Assembly (NCBI GenBank): GCA_003649495.1
Contig: QMRZ01000002.1
Location: 1 to 33,661, forward strand
DNA length: 33,661 nucleotides
Reading direction: 5' to 3'
Origin: Thermoprotei archaeon
GTDB lineage: Archaea; Thermoproteota; Thermoprotei; Thermofilales; Thermofilaceae
Each line of letters starts with the position of its first letter. The first letter of the stretch is position 1. The notes under the pieces are model-generated. The model had not been told where the DNA came from and made no database searches. It saw nothing but the letters and a program-made list of their open reading frames with translations. Shown piece after piece: positions 1-6,891 of the stretch. The translations under genes and the position numbers were made by a program.

Positions 1-778
1 CCTCCCAGCCCATCACTTCATTGTGATCAGCCTCGGGCAGTTCCATGTAGAAGGCGTGATACTTCGCGTTCTCATTTATCTGCGTCTTAAGCCTAAGGCC
101 CAGGGGGCTGTAGGGCTGGTACGAATATATGAGGGGCACTCTATTGTTGAGCTCAGCTGCCACCCTAGCTGGAGCGCTGTCAAGCGGGCTGCCCCTAATC
201 CTCTCAACCAGCTTGCGCGCCCTCTCGGCAGCCTGAGGAGCGTCGATGGGCCCCGTTATGCCAGCGGCCTCAGCTATCCTAAGCACTGCGGCCAGCATGG
301 GTGGCAGCGCGGTGCGGGAAGGCCTGCCCGGGGGTAGCTTGTAGGTGGCAGCCCCTACTCCAGCCGCCAGCTGACCTAGTAGGCCCCCCGATGTCACAGC
401 GACTAGGTAAGCCCCCCTCCTCAAGCCCTCTATTGCCGCCCTCAGGGTCTCCATTGTGTTGCCCGAGTAGCTGACAGCTATTAGCAGAGTCCCCCTACCC
501 ACGTGAGCCGGCACCCTGAGATCCCTGACGACCTCGACCGGCGTACCCCCCCTATCGAGGAGGTAGCTGCGCAGCACGTCTCCCACTATGGCGGAGCCCC
601 CCATCCCAAGCACGGCTACGTTTCTCCACTCACTCGGTATCTTAACTCCCGCCACGCTGGGCGGAAGCTCGATCTCTCCGTACTTCTCGAAGTATTCAAC
701 GAACTCGAGGGGCGAGGAGAGTATCAGGTCCAGCATCCGCGACTTATCATGCTCTCGGACCAAATCCTCAAACTTCAT
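1..778 (-). CDS. Bifunctional phosphoglucose/phosphomannose isomerase (partial, N-terminal 259 residues)
   Basis: This gene runs off the left edge, so its C-terminus is missing. The translation starts MKFEDLVREHDKSRM and carries the SIS-domain signatures of archaeal PGI/PMI enzymes: GMGGSAIVGD in the first Rossmann strand and SYSGNT, the sugar-phosphate binding loop. The family interconverts glucose-6-phosphate or mannose-6-phosphate with fructose-6-phosphate in the cytosol and feeds gluconeogenesis and sugar-nucleotide synthesis. The ATG at 776-778 was chosen because an archaeal TATA box (minus-strand GCTTAATAAC, 801-810) lies about 27 nt upstream, which fits a leaderless transcript. It is divergent from the OB-fold gene at 915. 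The family call is firm. Completeness cannot be judged. Confidence 0.9.
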   Translation of the reverse strand, partial: MKFEDLVREHDKSRMLDLILSSPLEFVEYFEKYGEIELPPSVAGVKIPSEWRNVAVLGMGGSAIVGDVLRSYLLDRGGTPVEVVRDLRVPAHVGRGTLLIAVSYSGNTMETLRAAIEGLRRGAYLVAVTSGGLLGQLAAGVGAATYKLPPGRPSRTALPPMLAAVLRIAEAAGITGPIDAPQAAERARKLVERIRGSPLDSAPARVAAELNNRVPLIYSYQPYSPLGLRLKTQINENAKYHAFYMELPEADHNEVMGWE

Positions 779-800
779 CGGGCCTGAAGAGAGGGGCGGT

Positions 801-810
801 GTTATTAAGC
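801..810 (-). promoter_or_regulatory. TATA box of the PGI/PMI gene
   Basis: Minus-strand GCTTAATAAC is centred about 27 nt upstream of the ATG at 778, so transcription should begin at or next to the start codon. For the divergent gene a weaker box, GGTTTATG (839-846, plus strand), would give a leader of about 45 nt that contains the purine-rich ribosome-binding stretch at 905-915. Confidence 0.6.
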
Positions 811-914
811 CTCCGCCTCAGGCAGCAGCGCTGGCGAAGGTTTATGTCAGGCGGCGTAGTGAAGCTACTGAGTAACGTCGCTCGACAGGGGCTTGTACAC
901 CCTCGGGGGAGGAG

Positions 915-1367
915 GTGTTGGTTAGCGAGGTGAGCGTGGAGGACGTCCACCTCAGGCTCCTGCCCAGCGAGGTGGAGGAGGTGGAGGTTGTTGAGAGAGG
1001 CGCTCTAGTGGAGTTTAAGCTCAGGTGGAGGGGGGTGGTGTTCAAGCTAAAGCGCGTCAGGGTGGCAGGCAGCGTGGCTAGAGTGGAGGAGCGGGGTAGG
1101 ATGGTGGAGGCGGTGATAGGCGATGAGTCGGGCAGCGTACGCGTTAGGGCTTGGGATGAGGACGCCGAGCGCCTGGCCAAGCTTAGGCCAGGAGACCTGG
1201 TCGAGGTGCTAGGCACCTTGAGAGTTTACAGGGATGAGATGTACGTGGCGCTCACCCTGCTCCGCAGGATAACGCCTGAGGAGCTGGAGTGGTACCGAGA
1301 GGCTGTGACGAGGGATAGGAGCACGATACTGAGGTACAGGCTCGGCAAGCAGGCTAAGGGCGCCTGA
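915..1367 (+). CDS. OB-fold single-strand nucleic-acid-binding protein (RPA/SSB-like)
   Basis: A 150-residue protein. Residues about 45-125 read as one OB-fold of the replication protein A type: a strand rich in basic and hydrophobic residues (VFKLKRVRVAGSVARVEERG), then GDESGSVRVRAWDEDAERLAKLRPGDLVEVLGTLRVYRDEMYVAL, quoted here only as the domain extent by its ends, with the usual Asp-Glu-Ser-Gly turn and PGD loop. No zinc finger is present. It probably binds single-stranded DNA or RNA, but specificity cannot be told from sequence. The start is uncertain among GTG 915, TTG 918 and GTG 930. The strong Shine-Dalgarno stretch GGGGGAGGAGG (905-915) overlaps the first and best suits TTG 918. No operon partner is evident. 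Confidence 0.75.
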   Translation: MLVSEVSVEDVHLRLLPSEVEEVEVVERGALVEFKLRWRGVVFKLKRVRVAGSVARVEERGRMVEAVIGDESGSVRVRAWDEDAERLAKLRPGDLVEVLGTLRVYRDEMYVALTLLRRITPEELEWYREAVTRDRSTILRYRLGKQAKGA

Positions 1368-1413
1368 CACGCCGCCTCTACAGCCTTTAAAATCCGACAG
1401 CACCTTAGTGGCG

Positions 1414-2182
1414 ATGCCTTTCCGCTTGGGGCGTGGAGAGCCGGTTATGAAGCCAGATGCGCTCGTGAAGCGGGGGAGCGCACCCTCTGAGCGGGTCCTG
1501 CTGGTCTTCACGAGGTACTCGTTCAGAGTAGCGAGGCGCGTGCTCAGCGGCGTAGAGCGAGTGAGGATCCCAGCCCCCCACTGGGGGGCTCTGAGGGGAT
1601 CGCTGATGGGGGTGAGCGTGTGCGTGGTGGGCTTATACTTCGGCGCGCCAGCCAGCGTCATGACTCTTGAGATGCTGATAGCTGCTGGAGCTCGCTACTT
1701 TGTGGTGGTGGGTGAGGCTGGCGCCATCCACCCCGCCCTCAAGATAGGTGATATCCTGCTACCCTCCTGGGGCCTTAGGGAGGAGGGGACCAGCTACCAC
1801 TACGCGCCCGCAGACCACGTCCCCAGGCCCTCCAGGGACTTGCTAGCCAGGCTCGAGGAGAACCTAAGGAGGCTGAGGGGCAGGAGGAGGATCAAGGTGG
1901 CGGTGGGCGGAGTGTGGAGCACCGACGCGCCCTTCAGGGAGACGAGGGATAAGGTCAGGGAGTACGCTAGGAGAGGGATCCTGGGAGTCGACAGCGTTGA
2001 TGTGCGTCGCAGAGTACAGGGGTGTGGATCTCGCAGTGGCGTTGGCCATATCCGATGAGCTACACGGCGAAGAGTGGAACCCCGGCTTTAAGTCACGTAA
2101 GCTAAAGAGAGCTGAGTCGCTGCTAGTTAAAGCATCCCTGGCGACGCTAGCTAGCTACTCGAGGCATAATGGGCGCTGCTAA
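1414..2182 (+). pseudogene. Nucleoside phosphorylase (uridine/purine phosphorylase family), broken by a frameshift
   Basis: Two consecutive frames together encode one nucleoside phosphorylase. The first frame (ATG 1414 to TGA 2056-2058) holds the family blocks GEAGAIHPALKIGD, REEGTSYHYAP, STDAPFRETRDKV and GILGVD. After GVD it runs into unrelated Arg-rich sequence. The second frame resumes the family at about 1994 with ALMCVAEYRGVDLAVALAI and SDELHGEEWNPGF, ending at 2182. What is missing at the joint is the Met-Glu-x-Ser motif that holds the ribose hydroxyls in this family, so a short deletion (about 8 or 11 nt) rather than a single-base error best explains the break. A TATA box (CCTTTAAAAT, 1384-1393) sits about 26 nt before ATG 1414. 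A sequencing or assembly error, or recoding, remains possible. Confidence 0.75.
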
Positions 2183-2227
2183 AAGCTCACCGTATGCTTT
2201 AAGTCGGCTCACGGGAGCACAGCCTGT

Positions 2228-2518
2228 ATGCCCTCGAAGAGGAGGAGGTCAGAGGAGGCAGGGGATCTTTTATCGTTCCTAGGGGTGGGAGAGGAGAAGC
2301 CAGTAGCTAGGGAGGAGGCGGGAGAGAGAGCCGTGCTCTCTTACATAAGGGGTAGGGGGGGCAGGGTTAGGAGGTCGGAGCTATACGCGTGGGCTAAGCG
2401 GCGCGGGATCACGCCAGCTGTGCTCTATAAGTCTCTGATGAAGCTCATGGAGGAGGGAGTATTACGTAGAGAGTTCGATGAGAGTAGCGAGGAAGTAGTC
2501 TACACCCTATCCTCTTAA
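2228..2518 (+). CDS. Small winged-helix DNA-binding protein
   Basis: A 96-residue protein with a basic N-terminus (MPSKRRRSEE) and a compact winged-helix fold over residues about 35-95: helix AGERAVLSYIRGRGG, then RRSELYAWAKRRG, recognition helix TPAVLYKSLMKLMEEG, and a wing ending EEVVYTLSS. It resembles small archaeal transcriptional regulators of the MarR/ArsR shape, but no target or ligand site can be named. The ATG is supported by a TATA box GCTTTAAGT (2196-2204) about 28 nt upstream, which suggests a leaderless message. It stands alone. The broken nucleoside phosphorylase lies upstream and the C/D sRNA downstream. Confidence 0.65.
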   Translation: MPSKRRRSEEAGDLLSFLGVGEEKPVAREEAGERAVLSYIRGRGGRVRRSELYAWAKRRGITPAVLYKSLMKLMEEGVLRREFDESSEEVVYTLSS

Positions 2519-2596
2519 TCGCCTCTCACGTGAGTAGCCGTGCTCGGCACGATGTAGCAGCATACCCCGTCAAGTTTGAGTGCTTTGAGAGGTGAG

Positions 2597-2604
2597 TTTA
2601 ATAT
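2597..2604 (+). promoter_or_regulatory. TATA box of the first C/D sRNA
   Basis: TTTAATAT is centred at about 2600. The expected archaeal start site about 26 nt downstream falls at about 2627, three bases before the C box of the sRNA. The same start site could also make a transcript reading into the ORF at 2696, for which no separate promoter was seen. Confidence 0.6.
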
Positions 2605-2626
2605 CTGTGGGGGGCGTGAAGTGGGT

Positions 2627-2680
2627 GGGATGAGGAACACTCCTTGGCTGAGCGATGATTGGAAGGGGGTGACCTGACCG
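2627..2680 (+). ncRNA. Box C/D guide sRNA (predicted 2'-O-methylation guide)
   Basis: The four boxes occur in the correct order and spacing: C box ATGAGGA (2630-2636; one mismatch to RTGATGA), 11-nt D' guide (2637-2647), D' box CTGA (2648-2651), a degenerate C' box around GATGATT (2654-2660), a guide of about 12 nt, and D box CTGA (2674-2677). A TATA box at 2597-2604 predicts a start three bases upstream of the C box. The D' guide ACACTCCTTGG is complementary to CCAAGGAGUGU. From memory this closely resembles the conserved archaeal/eukaryal 23S/28S segment AAGGAGUGUGUAAC near the GTPase-associated centre. By the N+5 rule the first G after CCAA would be methylated. The second guide has no target I recognise. 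Confidence 0.7.
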
Positions 2681-2695
2681 CGCTCGGCTGGCACG

Positions 2696-2968
2696 GTGAG
2701 GCAAGTGGGGAGGCGGAGGAAGAAGCCCTATCCACACGACAGCGACATAGCTGAGGCGCTGCTCAGAGTGTTGGTGGAGAAGCCACTGTTACATCCTCAG
2801 GACCTCGTAGATGAGATTAGGAGAGAGCTTGAGGAGCAGGGCTTCTACGCGGGCTTGGTGAACGCTAGGAGAGTGTGGAGGATTTACCGCAGGCTGGTTG
2901 AGAGGGGCAGGATGCCGGACGTGCTAATGGTGATGAGTGATAGCGACTACGGCAGCGAGTACTGTTAG
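2696..2968 (+). CDS. Small conserved basic protein, helix-turn-helix-like
   Basis: A 90-residue protein starting at GTG 2696 (GTG 2705 is an alternative). It has a basic N-terminus (VGRRRKKPYPHDSDIAEALL), a helical middle (LVDEIRRELEEQGFYAG) and a segment LVNARRVWRIYRRLVERG that could be a recognition helix, followed by an acidic tail. I think similar short proteins occur in other Thermoproteota, but I cannot name a family with certainty and no function is assigned. No Shine-Dalgarno or near TATA box precedes the start. The closest promoter is the one serving the C/D sRNA just upstream, so the two may share a transcript. Its stop overlaps the convergent thioredoxin gene by 4 nt. Confidence 0.6.
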   Translation: MRQVGRRRKKPYPHDSDIAEALLRVLVEKPLLHPQDLVDEIRRELEEQGFYAGLVNARRVWRIYRRLVERGRMPDVLMVMSDSDYGSEYC

Positions 2969-3372
2969 ATGAGGCTCCTGATTGCCTCCTCCAGCTCTCT
3001 CATGAGGCCAGGGTAGAAGCCGACAAATCTCCTGTACTCCTCTCCCTTATGGAAGAGTATGAGCGTGGGTATGCTCATCACCCCATGCTCGAAGGCTAGG
3101 TCGCCGTTCTCGTCAACATTTACCTTGACGACCGCGATCCTGGGCGCGTATTTATGCGCTATCTCCTCCACAATAGGCTCCACGGCCCTACAGGGGCCGC
3201 ACCACTCAGCCCAGAAGTCAGCCAGCAGCACATCACATCTCCTCAACAGCTCTTCAAACTCCGCCCTGTTCACGTGGACTACGCCCTTGGGACACTCAGG
3301 ACGCTTAAGTAGCCCCCTCCTGGCGAGTTCCAGGGCCTTCCTCCGGAGCAGGAATTCTAGCTCATCCTCCAT
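2965..3372 (-). CDS. Thioredoxin
   Basis: A 135-residue protein with a complete thioredoxin fold: ADFWAEWCGPCRAVEPIVEE carries the WCGPC redox motif at about residues 57-61, followed by the cis-proline loop SIPTLILF and a C-terminal helix ending ELEEAIRSLI. It should act as a cytosolic dithiol reductant or protein disulfide reductase. The roughly 30-residue N-terminal extension (MEDELEFLLRRKALELARRG) is charged and helical. The ATG at 3372 has a Shine-Dalgarno GGGAGGG just upstream, and a TATA box (minus strand GCTTAAAAT, 3397-3405) that gives a leader of only several nucleotides. Its stop codon overlaps the end of the convergent upstream ORF. Confidence 0.93.
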   Translation of the reverse strand: MEDELEFLLRRKALELARRGLLKRPECPKGVVHVNRAEFEELLRRCDVLLADFWAEWCGPCRAVEPIVEEIAHKYAPRIAVVKVNVDENGDLAFEHGVMSIPTLILFHKGEEYRRFVGFYPGLMRELEEAIRSLI

Positions 3373-3460
3373 GCTGCCCTCCCACTCTTGAGAGGGATTT
3401 TAAGCCTTACTCACTGTTTCAGGCGGTCAGCCCCGCCGTTAACCCTAAGGCGCAGCGTCG

Positions 3461-4231
3461 GTGTATAAGCCCATGATAAAGGTCGGCACCTGCGGCTGGT
3501 CTGCAAGGGGTGGCCGTAAGGCGTACTTCCAGCACTTCAACGTCATAGAGGTGCAGGAAACCTTCTACAGGCTCCCCCGGGAGGCCACCGTGAGGAGGTG
3601 GAGGGACCAAGCTCCCCCCGACTTCGAGTACACGGTGAAGGCCTGGCAGGCTATAACGCACCCACCATCCTCACCCACATGGAGGAGGAGCGGCCTCGAG
3701 ATCCCTCCTGAGGCGAGAGGGAAGTACGGCTACTTCAGGCCTACAGATGAGGTGTACGAGGCGTGGAGGAGGGTCAGGAGGGTGTGCGAGGTATTGAGGG
3801 CTAAGGTCTGCGTGTTCCAGACGCCCCCCAGCTTCGGCTTCTCAGAGGAGAATATGAGGAATGTGGAGCAGTTCTTCTCCACTATAGAGAGGGGCAGCAT
3901 CAAGCTGGGGTGGGAGCCGAGGGGCACGTGGAGCCAGCACCTTGATGAGCTGAGGAAACTACTGGAGAGGCTTGACGTGACACACGTTGTGGATCCCCTC
4001 CGGAGGAGGCCGGTCTATGCTGCAGGATTCACTTACTTCAGGCTGCACGGCCTTGGGGGCAGGGAGGTTAACTATAGGTATAAGTACACGGATGAGGACC
4101 TGAAGAGGCTACTCAAGGTGGTTAGAGAGTATGAGAGAGGAGGGGAAGTTTACGTGATGTTCAATAATGTATACATGTTCGATGACGCCTTGAGGTTTAA
4201 GAAGCTCTTAACTGAGGCAGGGCATCCATAA
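3461..4231 (+). CDS. DUF72 family protein
   Basis: A 256-residue protein of the DUF72 (YecE-like) family, which adopts a TIM-barrel fold and has no established activity. Diagnostic blocks are the N-terminal IKVGTCGWSA, FNVIEVQETFYRLP, FEYTVKAWQAITH, the central VFQTPPSFGFSEEN and the C-terminal YVMFNNVYMFDDALRFKKLL, where the family has its conserved Asn and Ala-Asp stretch. Length is normal. GTG 3461 is the longest start; ATG 3473 (MIKVGTCGW) matches the usual family N-terminus and may be the real one. It is divergent from thioredoxin and single. The 150 bases between it and the next gene hold only the downstream promoter as far as I can see. Confidence 0.85.
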   Translation: MYKPMIKVGTCGWSARGGRKAYFQHFNVIEVQETFYRLPREATVRRWRDQAPPDFEYTVKAWQAITHPPSSPTWRRSGLEIPPEARGKYGYFRPTDEVYEAWRRVRRVCEVLRAKVCVFQTPPSFGFSEENMRNVEQFFSTIERGSIKLGWEPRGTWSQHLDELRKLLERLDVTHVVDPLRRRPVYAAGFTYFRLHGLGGREVNYRYKYTDEDLKRLLKVVREYERGGEVYVMFNNVYMFDDALRFKKLLTEAGHP

Positions 4232-4360
4232 CCTCCAGGCCCCGAGTGAAGTATGGCTGAGCGCCACGCCCCCGCCTAAGCCCGGGCAATAGCCCTCCAC
4301 GTGCCGGATACGGGATGGTTCCAGATAGACGCGTAGGGTAGCTCACGCTTAAGCGGACAA

Positions 4361-4369
4361 ACTTTTAGT
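4361..4369 (+). promoter_or_regulatory. TATA box of the phosphoribosyltransferase operon
   Basis: ACTTTTAGT is centred at about 4365 and predicts a start near 4391, leaving a leader of about 10 nt before ATG 4401. This argues against the longer TTG start at 4386. Confidence 0.5.
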
Positions 4370-4400
4370 CCCAAGAGCGCTGGTATTGTGGGAGCCTCCC

Positions 4401-5078
4401 ATGCCCAAGGTTCGGACTAAGCTCGTGACATGGGATGAGGTCGTTGGGTGGTGCAGGGAGCTCGCCGAGAAGATCGAGAAATCCGGCTATAGGCCTGACA
4501 TCATAGTAGCGATAGCCCGGGGCGGCTACGTGCCCGCCAGGCTCCTCTGCGACTTCCTGGACATCCACGACCTAGTTAGCATCCAGGTCCTGCACTGGGG
4601 CAAAGCGGCTGAGATAACGGCCGTTGCCCACGTCAAGTACCCCTACACCCTGGACCTCTCGGGCAAGCGGATCCTACTAGTCGACGACATAATCGATACA
4701 GGGGACTCCGTGATAGTCGCAAGGGACTACATCACTAAGCATTGGAAGCCTGCAGAGCTCAAGGTAGCGGCCATGCAGTGGATATCCCCCGTAGCGAAGA
4801 TAAAGCCGGACTTCTACGTGGACGAGGTTAAGGAGTGGGTATGGTACCAGTACCCCTGGACTAGAGCTGAGGATACCACGAACTTCTTCGAGAAAATAGT
4901 CAGCGAGAGGGCGAAGGAGGGGAAGACTGAGTGGAGCTTTGACGAGCTAGTAGAGGAGTTTAAGGAGTGGTACGGGATAGACGTGGGCGAGGCCTACTAT
5001 AGGCTAGCCCTGAGGAGGCTCCTCGAGTCCGGCAAGCTGGAGGAGCGCGATGGACGCTTGGTAGTAAAGAGCGAGTAA
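4401..5078 (+). CDS. Purine-type phosphoribosyltransferase with C-terminal winged-helix-like domain
   Basis: A 225-residue protein from ATG 4401. Residues 1-150 form a type I phosphoribosyltransferase: IIVAIARGGYVPARLL is the early loop, and ILLVDDIIDTGDSV (residues about 91-104) is the PRPP-binding signature with its paired Asp residues. Archaeal relatives are annotated as hypoxanthine/guanine or xanthine salvage enzymes, but the base cannot be deduced here. Residues about 165-225 (SFDELVEEFKEWYGI to the C-terminus) look like an added winged helix, which hints at a regulatory or RNA/DNA-binding role. The stop TAA overlaps the ATG of the next gene (TAATG), so the two are probably translationally coupled. 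Confidence 0.85.
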   Translation: MPKVRTKLVTWDEVVGWCRELAEKIEKSGYRPDIIVAIARGGYVPARLLCDFLDIHDLVSIQVLHWGKAAEITAVAHVKYPYTLDLSGKRILLVDDIIDTGDSVIVARDYITKHWKPAELKVAAMQWISPVAKIKPDFYVDEVKEWVWYQYPWTRAEDTTNFFEKIVSERAKEGKTEWSFDELVEEFKEWYGIDVGEAYYRLALRRLLESGKLEERDGRLVVKSE

Positions 5079-6010
5079 TGGCTCAGCTCAGGGTATACCG
5101 GGATGGAGGCGTAGTTGTTGAGAAGGGGGGTAAGAGGATACTCCTCGACCCACGAGCCCTCCCCAGGACCAAGCCAGATGTCATTTTTGTGTCACACGCC
5201 CACAGGGATCATTACAGCCTTAGGGCCTTGAGGGCCTTGAGCAGGATTCCAAAGGTTATGAGCAGGGCGACCCGCGACTTGATAGACCCGAGGGGAACGC
5301 TCAGCAACGTGGTGGTAGCTGAGGCTGGCGAGGTAGTGGAGGTTGGCGGCCTAGCCCTAGAGCTATACGACGCTGGCCACGTGCTGGGGAGCCTCCAGGT
5401 GAGGGTGGATCTAGGCGAGAGCGTGGTCTTCACCGGGGACTTCAACCTGGATAGGAGGATTGTGCTGAGGCCCGCCCCCATCCTGAGGGCAGATGTGCTG
5501 ATAATCGACGCCACCTACGGACACCCCAGGTACTGCTTCCCGCCCCGCGGCGAGCTGTACAGGAGGCTGCTGGCGATCGTTAAGCGATCAGTGGAGGCGG
5601 GCGACCGCGCGGTTCTAGCTGCGAGAACCCTGGGGACAGGGCAGGAGCTGACCGCACTCCTCTCACTGTCTGCTAAGCTGACGCCACTCGTGGAGCGCAG
5701 GGTGGCGGCTAGGAATAGGGTGTACGAGAAGTACGGCGAGATACTCGGCAATTACGCGGTGCTGACTAGGGAGCCCCCGCCTGGATCGGCAGCTGTAGTC
5801 CCCCTTTCAGCCAGCTCGAGGGGAGCTATACAGTGCACGGGCTGGGCGATTGAAGCGGGTATCCCCCTCTCCAGTCATTCAGACTTTGACGACCTTGTGG
5901 AATACGTCAGGCGCAGCGGTGCATGTGAGGTTTACGCGGCATATGGCTTCACATCAGCCTTCTCAAGCTACCTAAGGCGCTTCATGGGGCTAGACGCTAT
6001 TCCCCTGTGA
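5078..6010 (+). CDS. Metallo-beta-lactamase-fold exonuclease-like protein (Cft2/CPSF-related)
   Basis: A 310-residue protein with the metal-binding motifs of RNA/DNA-processing MBL enzymes: SHAHRDHYS (HxHxDH), the GHVLGS turn, TGDFN with its metal-binding Asp, and the late SSHSDFDDLVEYVRRSG motif. The ATYGHPRYCFPPRGEL block is typical of the compact family that also includes ligase-associated exonucleases. The beta-CASP cap is short. It probably degrades or trims single-stranded nucleic acid in the cytoplasm using two zinc ions. Substrate, DNA or RNA, is unknown. The start overlaps the preceding stop (TAATG). Pairing with a phosphoribosyltransferase suggests co-regulation, not an evident common pathway. 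Confidence 0.83.
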   Translation: MAQLRVYRDGGVVVEKGGKRILLDPRALPRTKPDVIFVSHAHRDHYSLRALRALSRIPKVMSRATRDLIDPRGTLSNVVVAEAGEVVEVGGLALELYDAGHVLGSLQVRVDLGESVVFTGDFNLDRRIVLRPAPILRADVLIIDATYGHPRYCFPPRGELYRRLLAIVKRSVEAGDRAVLAARTLGTGQELTALLSLSAKLTPLVERRVAARNRVYEKYGEILGNYAVLTREPPPGSAAVVPLSASSRGAIQCTGWAIEAGIPLSSHSDFDDLVEYVRRSGACEVYAAYGFTSAFSSYLRRFMGLDAIPL

Positions 6011-6020
6011 CACGCTAGAA

Positions 6021-6030
6021 GATTTTTTAG
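6021..6030 (+). promoter_or_regulatory. TATA box of the MTA phosphorylase gene
   Basis: GATTTTTTAG is centred about 24 nt upstream of the ATGATG at 6049-6054, which fits a leaderless message. Confidence 0.6.
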
Positions 6031-6048
6031 CGTCCCCGTCATTTCAAG

Positions 6049-6852
6049 ATGATGATAAAACCTGAGGAGAGGGCGGAGATTGGCATCATTGGCGGCTCAG
6101 GGCTTTACGATCCAGAGATTCTCGAGGATGTTAAAGAACTGAAGATATACACCCCCTACGGCCTGCCCTCAGACTTCATAATCGTGGGCACGCTGAAGGG
6201 GAGGAGGGTGGCATTCCTTCCCCGGCACGGGAGGGCCCATAGGGTGCCGCCCCACATGATAAATTACAGGGCTAACATATGGGCTCTGAAGGAGCTAGGC
6301 GTGAAGCGCGTGATCTCTGTTAGCGCGGTCGGGAGCCTCAGGGAGGACTACAGGCCGGGTGACTTCGTGTGTCCTGATCAGTTCATAGACATGACTAAGA
6401 ACAGGGCTTACACGTTCTACGACGGGCCCGTGGTAGCTCACGTGAGCATGGCCGACCCCTTCTGCCCCGAGCTGAGGGAGCTCTGCATCAGGGTCGCACA
6501 GCGCTTAGGGATCACGATGCATGAGAGGGGGACTTACGTGTGCATTGAGGGGCCCCGCTTCTCGACACGTGCTGAGTCTAGGCTGTGGCGCAGCTTCAAG
6601 GCCGACATAATAGGCATGACTCTAGTGCCGGAGGTGAACCTAGCCAGAGAGGTCAGGATGTGCTTCGTTAACATAGCGATGGTCACCGACTACGACGTCT
6701 GGGCCGAGAAGCCGGTCACGGCGCATGAGGTTGCCAAGGTGATGGCCGAGAACGTAGAGAAGGTTAAGAAGCTGCTGTACGAGCTGATACCGGAGATACC
6801 CAGCGAGAGACACTGCCAGTGCAGCAAGTACTTGGACGAGGCCCTCCTCTAG
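6049..6852 (+). CDS. mtnP: S-methyl-5'-thioadenosine phosphorylase
   Basis: A 267-residue protein, normal for the family. GIIGGSGLYDPEIL gives the phosphate-binding Gly-Ser loop, FLPRHGRAHRVPPHMINYRAN the second phosphate and base region, VSAVGSL the core strand, IEGPRFSTRAESRLWR and IIGMTLVPEVNLARE the ribose/sulfur side with its conserved Met, and VTDYDVW the purine-binding Asp. The enzyme splits methylthioadenosine, a by-product of polyamine synthesis and other SAM reactions, into adenine and methylthioribose-1-phosphate. Two ATGs (6049, 6052) are possible. The Cys-x-Cys near the C-terminus (HCQCSKYL) resembles the disulfide motif that stabilises thermophilic homologues. It heads a methyl-cycle gene run with ahcY and MetRS. 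Confidence 0.95.
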   Translation: MMIKPEERAEIGIIGGSGLYDPEILEDVKELKIYTPYGLPSDFIIVGTLKGRRVAFLPRHGRAHRVPPHMINYRANIWALKELGVKRVISVSAVGSLREDYRPGDFVCPDQFIDMTKNRAYTFYDGPVVAHVSMADPFCPELRELCIRVAQRLGITMHERGTYVCIEGPRFSTRAESRLWRSFKADIIGMTLVPEVNLAREVRMCFVNIAMVTDYDVWAEKPVTAHEVAKVMAENVEKVKKLLYELIPEIPSERHCQCSKYLDEALL

Positions 6853-6860
6853 CCCACATC

Positions 6861-6870
6861 TATTAATATT
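6861..6870 (+). promoter_or_regulatory. TATA box of the SAH hydrolase gene
   Basis: TATTAATATT is centred about 26 nt before ATG 6892, a strong match to the archaeal consensus and to leaderless initiation. The gene therefore need not be in one operon with mtnP, which ends 8 bases upstream of this box. Confidence 0.7.
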
Positions 6871-6891
6871 TTCCCCTGCTCTTACCCTCAC

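Noticed and set aside
2930..2985. GTGATGA followed later by CTGA, a possible third C/D sRNA
   Set aside because: No D' box at 12 nt, inside two overlapping genes, no TATA box at the right distance.
4232..4385. Possible RNA gene between the DUF72 and phosphoribosyltransferase genes
   Set aside because: I looked for C/D boxes, hairpin plus ACA and tRNA arms on both strands and found only the downstream TATA box.
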